From Blattamonas nauphoetae (taxonomy: Eukaryota; Preaxostyla; Oxymonadida), in NCBI GenBank assembly GCA_033064195.1, contig JARBJD010000033.1, positions 186,001 through 250,000 on the forward strand: 64,000 nucleotides of DNA, written 5' to 3'. The position numbers were made by a program, and so were the translations under genes. Shown here one piece after another: positions 40,110-48,700 of the stretch. The notes beneath the pieces were generated by a model. It was not told where the DNA came from. It saw only the letters and a program-made list of their open reading frames with translations, and did not search any database. Each line of letters opens with the position of its first letter. Position 1 is the stretch's first letter.

Positions 40110-41350
40110 CCGTAACTCTGCTCAGCAGAGCAGTTCGAGAAGGAGGATTCGGTGACGATGAGATGACTTGGTGAGTTCATGAAAGAAATCGCAGCTCCAT
40201 GTGACGAAGATGTCATCGAAAAAAAAGTACAGCGACGGAAGGTGACAGAATCTGTCTTGAGAGCAAAAATTTCCAGTCTTCTTGTCCCAGTCCGATGCTG
40301 AAGCGTGTATGTTCGACCAGAAACATATTCTGGTTCGAGGGGGGTGTGGCAGTGCGAGAAGGAGGTGTTCGAGCACAGAAGACTCCCTCCCAAGTTCATG
40401 TCAATGCATGTTGTTCCACAAAGGTGGTTCGTGCTTCGAGATACTGACGAACCCAAAATCTTTTGACATCCACTCCATCCTTCCAACGCACCCTTCTGCT
40501 TCCCACTTGTCATGTTCACAAGTCTGCTCCCAATCAGCATCGTCTCCAACGCGTTTGGAAAGGTCGGGACTTCTTCTGTCGACGACGAGAAGGCGACCAA
40601 CGGACCAGACCCGAACGAGAGATGGCCATCTGACAGTGAGAGGCCGGAGGAGCTGATCAATGTTGGGGATACTTCCTGCTTGTTTTCTGTGTGACGAGGG
40701 TGGGTGATGGGGGACGGGGTGAGGCTGACCAACGGGAGCAGGCTCGACGTCTCGATCGATTTGTGAGAACAATCAACAAAGAAAATCGAGCTTCCAAAGT
40801 CGTCATATCCGTCGGTGATCACAAATGGAGATGACTCGGGGTTTGAGATGATGGGGCATCTTTTGATCGTCAATCTTGATGACGAGATTCTTCCGACACT
40901 TGTGTCTGGCCACCCACAATCGAGGGAGATTCGGAATATCGATATTGTGGAATTTGAGAATACGAATATGAATGGTGTTGAGATTTCATTTCGTTTCGGG
41001 TGGTTGTCCTGGGTGAGTTCATTCGCTGTTTCAGCGTTTGATAATGACGATGTATGGCAGATTGTTGTGCCTGATCCAGACATGGAAAGGGAAACGGAGT
41101 CCAGAATATACGCATTCGAATGATATGTTCCACGGTTCAGGCCTATTTGGGGCACGAAGGCTTGTTCATTTCCAGTCTTGTTGTGAGCTTCTATAGAATG
41201 AGAAAAGACCGTCCGGAGAGATAGTGGCAGAATCATCCGTTCCGTGAACGTGGCTTCGACATAGAGAAGATGAACAATAAAAAGCACTGGAAGGATCATC
41301 TGACAGAATGAAAACACGAAGAATGGTTCGATCGATCCTTGAAAATTCAT

Positions 41351-42079
41351 CAATTTTGGCCTTGAAGTGAAAGATGCTATTTCGTTTGAATCAGTCGCTA
41401 TCGTGGAAGAGCCTCAGTTGAGCGGGCCAGGGATCGAGATTCAGATGGACGAAGAATAACCGCATCTCAGCTTTTTTCAGATTCAATTCTTCACCACAGT
41501 CTCTCTTCATTTTCTCTCGTTTCACAGAAGAGAACAAACGAGAGAGATTATTTCAGAAATACTCTTCATCAATCAATGGAAGATGATGTGACGAAGTGAA
41601 GAAAGCCAGGAACGGTTGGTGGAGTGCGTTGTGAAGTGATTCTGGAGACAAACAAGGGTACACAGAAGATGAATCACTCATCTCAGTCAAAAAGACGAAG
41701 CGAGTGATGACTGCATGACAGGAAGTGAAGACACAATCAAAGAGAACACAAAAGAGACAAAAAGAAGAGAGGGCAGCAAAACACTGCAGAAGCAAGAAGT
41801 GTGAGGGAGGGGAAAGAAGGAGACATAGTTGAGTGAGGTCAGCCGGGTGAGGTGTGAAAGATGGGATGTGTGTCACAGGAATTGCAGTCAGGACGACCAC
41901 ACAATTTCAGAGATGATCCTGCTGTGAAGTGAGGAGTGACGTGACAATGAAGATCTGATGAGATGGGTGGTGTTTGAAGTCGCTGGGAGTGGGTCTGCTG
42001 AAACCAGCGAGAGAAGTGAAGTGGGAGGCGTCCTCAGATGTCCAAGAGGTGTCCGATTTGTCATGTGAGGATGTCTTAT
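41351..42079. other. Spacer between host genes C and B
   Basis: Both genes are on the minus strand, so this holds the 3-prime flank of C and the 5-prime region of B. It is purine-rich on the plus strand (pyrimidine-rich on the gene strand), like other host flanks here. No further gene or RNA was recognised. Confidence 0.4.
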
Positions 42080-45000
42080 TTAGCTCGAGTTTTGACCAGA
42101 CACAGCGATCGGTGCTTGATCTGGGAGAGCATGTCTTGGCTGCTCAAATGGTTGGTGTGAGTTCAGAAGTGTCAGACGAGATTTCACGTCCGACAGCGAT
42201 GGTCGATTGTTGGGGGAGTGAGAGAGGCATTCGCGAACAAGATCCGCCAACGATTCGTCTTCCCAGTTGTGGATCAGAGGCATCACTCCCGCTTTGATCT
42301 GTCGAGAGGCATTCACTGCATCCAGCTCCCCGAACGGCACAAGACCAGTCTCCAGTTCCCACAACACAAGGCCGAGCCGAAAAACCAACGCTTTGTTTGT
42401 GTCATATGCCACTTCCTCTTTCGTGTTCTCGTTCTCGCCCTCCTTCGTCTCCTGCTCGGGCGCGTTCCAGCGACGATCTTCTCCGTTCTTCGTCGAGTTC
42501 GCTTTTGACTGGCCTTCCGCAGAAGCGAGTGTGTTTGGATTGTTCCCGATTCGGAGAGACACATTCTGGTTGAAGTCCAGCAGGATCCAATGCGGAGAGA
42601 ATCGAGTGATGAAGTCACTTTGCGGATATTCTTTGATCAGCTGCGTCAACCCATTCACGAGTTGGACTCCAATCTCCCTTTTCGACAGATCCTGCTGCTT
42701 CTCAACATGAAGACGATGGAAGAGTGTGTTTCGAGGGTCGACAGTCACAATTGGGAACTCTCCCGAACACATCATCACTTCAACAGGCTTGAAAGGAACG
42801 AGTGCAGTGGCATCCAGCACTTGCGATTGTTGTTCCTGCTCTTTGTCGTTGCTCACCATCAGAAGCGAGTGGTTGTGCAGATGACCAGTGGCCGACCCGA
42901 AGATCGGCTTGATTGTGCTGTCTTGAACGTCGCCCTCGTCTTTCATCACATCAACGACATCCGTCGTGTCCAGTTCTTGATTGCCTCTCTCAGCGGCCTT
43001 CTCCTTCTGCTTTCGGCGACGGCAGAGAACACCGATCACGATGATGAGGATCAGAGCGACGAGGATGACGACGACAATCGGGACGACGATCGATGTGATC
43101 ACTCCAGCTTGTGACATGTTTCCCTTCCCCTTTCCGTTCAGTGAGAAGGAATCCGTGACTTGGCCATCTCCGTAGACAAGACGGCAGCGATGATCCAATT
43201 TCTCGTTCAACGTGATCAGAGACGATTGGGGGAGGACGAACGACAGTTCGGTTTCGGTCCATTTCGACGGTTCGAGAGACGAGATCTCGAATTCGATTGG
43301 GTGTCCTTCGTTCGATTTGGCCGGACTGTGTTCAAACACTTCCAACTTCAGTCCGCACGGAATCATCGTCGTCCCAACCACATTCACCGAATACTCTTTC
43401 AGCTTCTTGTCCAGCGTGCTCGTCGACTTGTTCGCGACAAGAGTGGGGACGAAGAGTGTGGCATGGAGAGTGCCATCTTCCTTCGTGACAACGCATTCGT
43501 CTGTCCAGATCCAATGGTGCTGCGAGGTGTGTCCATCACCCCCTCCACTTCCCGTGATTTTGATGCTGCCATCCGAGCACTTGATGTTTCGGCGAAGAGA
43601 CGGCCATTGTTCGTTGGATGGAGTATTCCCACTGAATGTACAAGTGGTGAGGGTGAGGGGAGCGTCGGAGATCGAGACGGCTCCGAGTGCGATGGAAGTG
43701 AACTCAGATTGATGAAAATGGGCGGCTGTGTTTGTGACTTCGATGAGGCTTGTCTCCCATCCACACAGATCTGAGGTCTCGGCTTCGTTGAACGTTGATG
43801 ATGTCGAGATGGACGAGAAATCTGAGAATCGGAGGGTGAGCTCGTCCCCGTCTTTGGCTGTGAGGAGTGTCGATCCTGAACATCCCGAGACATTCATGTT
43901 GTGGATTGTGCTCTCCCCGAAATCCGAAAACGTGAAGAGGGGGCAGCTGAAGTTGTGGTTTGCGATCTTCACGTCGGTGAGAGTGAAACGCGAGTGGGCG
44001 ATGGAGAACAGCTGTCCTTCGATCTTTTCTGTGGTCGAGAGCGTCATTCCGGTCAAACTCAGATTCCCTCCTTCCATCTTCACAACTGTTGTATTTTCGG
44101 GAATCGCTGTTTCGATTGTGAGAAGCGATATGTTCACTGACCCTCCCAGAATCGAGAAGAAGACAGAATGTGGTTCCATACTCGAGTGAATCTCAATGTT
44201 TGACATTTCTGTTGTTCCCGTCGTCATTCGGAGGAAAACTGCTGACGACTTCCTTTCTGAAGAGACGCGAAGGTGGGAGAGCGTCAGTTTGTCTGATGAA
44301 TGGACAATCACAGCGGCAGCAGACTGAGAGAGAGGAAGCGAGATGTCGAGAACGGTGATGGACACGACATTGACACCTGTCGTTTCGAACGATCCAACTT
44401 CACCAACAACACATGTGCAGAGTGTTTTTGAGTTGTTCCCTGAGAAGATGACGTCATTCGGAAGCGAAATCGTAGTCGAGAGATCAATCTCGTCAACCAC
44501 AACAATCCTGTTCGTCTTCTGAGGGGTGAGGCGACCAAGAGACTGCGAGATGGTTGGGCACCAAACACTGTTCGACCCGCAATTGGAGATGCTGAAGCCA
44601 GACACGGACACTCCGACTGGGCCTTCAGACGGAAGCAGGTAGAACAAGAGCGAGGCTGGGAGTTGGTGGAACACGTCAAAACTCCACAAATGGTTCAGCG
44701 GAGTTGTTTTGGAGTACGACCCTTCGAATCGAGGATCGCCTTCAGAAATCCAGTCGCCGAGTCTGGATCCAACGAAAGAGACAAAACACGACTCATCGTC
44801 TTCATTCTTGTTCATCTCGACGAACCGGAGATTGGTCAGATTGAAGTCAAAGTGTGGAGTAGGATCTGATTCGTCGAGGGTTGGGAAAGAAAAGGCGAGA
44901 AGCGCGGATTCTTTCGATGATGTCATCGACGAGAAGGTAACATCGTTCAACGAGATTGAATGGCTTGCTTTCATCGCGATCTCCAAAACTGTCCCATTTC

Positions 45001-45709
45001 CTGTTGAGCGAGTGATGGACGAGATCTCGCATGATTCCAGAGAGAGCAAACCAGACGTGTACGCAATCAGTGGTTGATTGGCGAGGACAAAGGACGAGAG
45101 TGTGCACTCTGCGAGTTCAATCGAGCCAGATTCCACAACGAAGAGAGAATCGCCTCTCTCCAATGTTTCCGCGTTTTGAGATGAGCTCTGAGGGAGAGGA
45201 ACAAAGGTCAGGTCAGTGAATGAGAGCGACGAGTCACGGGAAGTGAAGATTGTCGAACATGACACAGAAATGACTTGTCTCGCGTCGTCTGATGATTTCA
45301 CTGACAGATTCTTCGTTGAGACGAATCCAACTGTTTCTGTCAATGCACTGCAGATCACGATCGCCTCTCCATCCCCAACCACCTCGACCTTTCCGGAGAG
45401 TGACGAGCATGGAAGCGCTGAGACTCCACATTTCGCGTGACTTCCTCCTTCCGAATGGAGATGCATCGTTGTCCCGTCGTACGGGTACCAGCTGTAGATC
45501 AGCTCGTCCGCTTGATCGTTCTCGTCGATCACCCCAAACTCGTCGATCTCGTCTTTCGAGAAGCGGGGACTGTTTGTCAGGGTTGGTCCCCACCCTTGCA
45601 AATACGAAGAAAGGGTTGACAAGGAAGTCGCGTCTGAATTGGTCGAGATATCAACCAGCACGTGGCTTCCAACTGCTTTCGATGAGATGGCTGATGGGTT
45701 TCGTTCCAC
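42080..45709 (-). CDS. Host gene C: membrane pseudokinase, probably the 3-prime part of the gene that starts as D
   Basis: The frame has about 1209 codons but no ATG or signal peptide at its start; its first codon here is GTG. It opens in a beta-helix with the module KCGVSALPCSSLSG near residue 93. Beta-helix continues to about 760. A membrane span (VITSIVVPIVVVILVALILI) lies near 870-890 with the stop RRRKQK. The cytoplasmic tail is kinase-like: FSPHWILLDFNQNVSL in place of the catalytic loop, RWNAPEQ, ALVFRLGLVLWELETGLVPF and VRECLSHSPNNRPSL. The HRD and DFG residues are absent, so catalysis is unlikely. It overlaps the end of D by 59 bases in another frame. D has the signal peptide and ectodomain that C lacks. 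Confidence 0.75.
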   Translation of the reverse strand: MERNPSAISSKAVGSHVLVDISTNSDATSLSTLSSYLQGWGPTLTNSPRFSKDEIDEFGVIDENDQADELIYSWYPYDGTTMHLHSEGGSHAKCGVSALPCSSLSGKVEVVGDGEAIVICSALTETVGFVSTKNLSVKSSDDARQVISVSCSTIFTSRDSSLSFTDLTFVPLPQSSSQNAETLERGDSLFVVESGSIELAECTLSSFVLANQPLIAYTSGLLSLESCEISSITRSTGNGTVLEIAMKASHSISLNDVTFSSMTSSKESALLAFSFPTLDESDPTPHFDFNLTNLRFVEMNKNEDDESCFVSFVGSRLGDWISEGDPRFEGSYSKTTPLNHLWSFDVFHQLPASLLFYLLPSEGPVGVSVSGFSISNCGSNSVWCPTISQSLGRLTPQKTNRIVVVDEIDLSTTISLPNDVIFSGNNSKTLCTCVVGEVGSFETTGVNVVSITVLDISLPLSQSAAAVIVHSSDKLTLSHLRVSSERKSSAVFLRMTTGTTEMSNIEIHSSMEPHSVFFSILGGSVNISLLTIETAIPENTTVVKMEGGNLSLTGMTLSTTEKIEGQLFSIAHSRFTLTDVKIANHNFSCPLFTFSDFGESTIHNMNVSGCSGSTLLTAKDGDELTLRFSDFSSISTSSTFNEAETSDLCGWETSLIEVTNTAAHFHQSEFTSIALGAVSISDAPLTLTTCTFSGNTPSNEQWPSLRRNIKCSDGSIKITGSGGGDGHTSQHHWIWTDECVVTKEDGTLHATLFVPTLVANKSTSTLDKKLKEYSVNVVGTTMIPCGLKLEVFEHSPAKSNEGHPIEFEISSLEPSKWTETELSFVLPQSSLITLNEKLDHRCRLVYGDGQVTDSFSLNGKGKGNMSQAGVITSIVVPIVVVILVALILIIVIGVLCRRRKQKEKAAERGNQELDTTDVVDVMKDEGDVQDSTIKPIFGSATGHLHNHSLLMVSNDKEQEQQSQVLDATALVPFKPVEVMMCSGEFPIVTVDPRNTLFHRLHVEKQQDLSKREIGVQLVNGLTQLIKEYPQSDFITRFSPHWILLDFNQNVSLRIGNNPNTLASAEGQSKANSTKNGEDRRWNAPEQETKEGENENTKEEVAYDTNKALVFRLGLVLWELETGLVPFGELDAVNASRQIKAGVMPLIHNWEDESLADLVRECLSHSPNNRPSLSDVKSRLTLLNSHQPFEQPRHALPDQAPIAVSGQNSS

Positions 45710-48700
45710 TCGACGAGACTGTCGCGCCGAGATGAAGACGGATGGCTGTTCCGAGAGCGGCGTGTGAGAAGTCGATGTGTTGGATCAGAGTGTCGATGAG
45801 GGTGAGTGTTCCACTTGCTTTCACTTCGATCAGAGTTGTTGTTGACGCAGGGAGAACGAGAGCCGTTTCACTGCTGGTCGCCCCGATCACACACGACGAG
45901 AACGAGAATTCGCCTTCCTCAATCACAAAGAGAGTGCCTGATTGACATGTTTGGGCAGCTGTGAAGATGATCGACTCAAACGACAATTTGAGGGCGAGAT
46001 TGGCAACTTTGATCAACCCACTCTCGTCAAACACAATTTCTTGTGTTTCTGACGACGACTTGATCAACAACGACGACGTCGCGAGGAGTTCCGACGAGAG
46101 CGTCGTTGATGTCAGAAGGGTGAGTGTGGGGAGGTTGTTGAGAATCGCCGATCTGAAGGCCGCATTCAGTATGGAGCATTTGAAAGTGTCCGATCCACAA
46201 TTCGGATGATCGACAGCATTCTCTTCTGCTCCAACTTGGATCACAATCGAAGGAGACACCAGCCAATACACGAGTGATCCCTCTCTCCATTTGTCGTCTT
46301 CGTCCATCAAAACATCTTCACCCAAAAGCGATGTGAGGTGTGCTGTTGTTTTGAGATTGTTGTCCCACTGCTCAGGCTTGAGCTGCGTTTTGAAGTTCTG
46401 TCCTTTCAGTGTGAGAAAGATCCCTTCTTGTTGATCCGAGTTGACATTGACGATATTTGGGGTGGAGAAAGTGACATCGCCTGTAGTGATCAACTCGATC
46501 ATCGTTGTCCCTTCGAAGGTGAGATTGGTGAGGCGAGTATTTGTGGCTTTGAACGTCCCCGATCCAAGTTGGCCTTCTTCCGATGCTTTTGGAGCAAAAC
46601 GGACGAGAGGGGCTGAGAGAGCTGCGAGTGATGAGGTGAGTGTTGGTGAGAACGAGACGGTGTTCATGATGAGCGAGTCTCCGTTTGAACTAATCGGCGT
46701 TTTCGATGTTGTTGTGTCGCTCTCCGTCTTGACAAAGCAGTTGTTAATCACAACTCGCCCGTCTTTCGAGTTCACCAGCACAACTTGGTGCGATGATGTC
46801 AACGAAAACTCGATCCTTTCAACGGTCAACCTCGATTCATCGTCAATCGTGAACACGACTCCCTCCACCGCGGAGAGAGAAAGAGCGAAGGGGTTTGTGA
46901 TTATAGCTGTTTCGCCTGAATAATGCAGATCGTGTTGGTCCAAAACAACTGGCTCAGTCGTCATTGAACTGTTCCGTTGAACGCAGTGTCGCTGGAACAG
47001 GCTTCCGTTGGGAGCTGTTGACTGAAGAAATTCGAGAGCCTGCTGGATTGTCTTGCAGTACGGCTTGAACGACCATTTGCAGGCAGCGGCCTTTGCGGTT
47101 GATGTTGAAAGTTCGATTTGCATGGTCGGGAACGGGATGAAGTCCGAGATTCGGAAGAACTCGCTCTCGTTGAGATTAGCGGTGCTGATTTCGAGGTGCG
47201 GAACTCTGCTGTGTGAGTCGCCAAGACAGTCCTTCAGAAGATTCGGGCCTGTCGTTCCCAGCACTGATTCCTCGACGAACACGTCATTCCCAAAAGCGGC
47301 TGTGTTCCCGTCAAAATGAGATCTGAGCAGATCGAGAGGGGTCTTCGAGGTTGTCGTCCCCTTCACAAAGATCGCTCCTCCCTTCCCACAACCAACACCG
47401 TTCTCATCGACGTGTGTTGCAGTGCTGGACGTGTGATTTGAATGCCGCGATGTCAACGATGCTGTCAAGTTCGTTCCGAAGTCGAACCAGAACACTCCTC
47501 CCGTCTTCGCAGAGTTGGAGACGAAAGACGCTCCATAAACATACAAAGTCGACGAAACAACAAAAGCAACTCCGCCTTCCTCAGCCTGACAGTTCGAGTA
47601 GGTTCCGTCATTGATGCTCACTTTGGATCGCTCCGAATAAACCACTCCACCCTGTGTCGCTGAGCTTGAATTTGCTGCCCCTGAATCGAATTTGACTGAA
47701 CCGTTCATGAGAAAGAGGAACCCTCCTTTGGCAGTTGACTTGAGAGTTTGGATGTTATTGTATTTGATGGTGATTGTTGAATCTGTGGCTGATACAAACG
47801 ACGCTGAATTGACGAAAGAAGAATTGATTTTGAGGGATTGGATGGTAACGTTCTTCACGTTCTCGCAGATGATGAATGGAGTGTTTAGAGCACCTGCAAG
47901 AAGTGGAGTGTTGGATGTGTATTCCAATGTCCCGTCGTTCCAAGCACGGATGAGTCGGACAAAGGGAGTGTTGTCCAGAGTGATCGCTTGGATGAATACC
48001 TGACTCTTTACAAAGACAAGTGGACCGACAGATTCGACGAAAGGAGCAGTGAGTATTGGATTGTTGAGCTTGAGGCGAGTTGATTCGAACAAAATCGACG
48101 AATCTTTGTCACATTGGAACGCTGGTACTGTCAGCTGCTGAAAAGCAAATTGGAGATATTTGAAAGACAAAGTGGCATTTTGGAGTGTGATGAATACGAC
48201 ATCCTTTTGAGTCACGGTGAGGATTGACCGAGTGTTGTCATTGAGAGACACTTGCACTGTGGAATTCCGGGAGACGAATGGAGACATGGACTGTGGAATT
48301 GGGGTGTTTGTTCGAATTTGAGTATTAACATTGTTCTGAAGACGTGTTTCGAGAAGGAATTGAAGGGTGTACGTGCTGAGGAATGATTTGTCGAGATTAC
48401 TTGTTCGGTATGTCCAAGTCAGAGCGGAATTCGAGCCTGCTTCAACATTAAGGAACGCAGGCGGAGGGACGATGGGATGTTCTGAGTCGATCAGGAAGGA
48501 GTGGAGGGATGGGAAGGATTGGATGGTCGAATAATCGAGACGGGTTTTGTAGGCAGCGAATGAATTGAGGACGACATCGTCTCCTTTCGATGCATTGAGA
48601 ACACTTGGTCCAGCTGTATTCTGATCAAAGCAACAATAACTCATCTCGACGGCGCTGGTCGCATCGTTCTTTTCCAAATCAATCGCTCCTGCTCGCCCGC

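Larger units (their letters stand above)
34956..41350 (-). pseudogene. Host gene B: beta-helix/Ig-like membrane pseudokinase, cut by two elements
   Basis: The ATG at 41350 (or 41299, MILPVLFIVHLLYVEA, a clean signal peptide) opens the N-terminal beta-helix with the family signature LGGSLLCSNTSFSHCHT. A 519-bp element interrupts it at 39581-40099; leaving out the element and one target copy keeps the frame. More beta-helix follows, then at least four Ig/IPT-like repeats of about 100 residues (for example VIVKLSGRELESGSYSVTL, FTLSLSGSNLPTSGSFVV). Next come a second beta-helix opening FCGESDDPCATIDF, a membrane span (MKWWLPLIIVLLCCALVVVI) with an arginine stop, and a pseudokinase tail (LSSHWILLDAEG, RWQAPE, VFRLGLVLWEMETGQVPF). 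Frames change near 39,100, 37,830 and 37,620. The DIRS element cuts the tail, and its end was not found on the far side. A dead copy. Confidence 0.75.
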
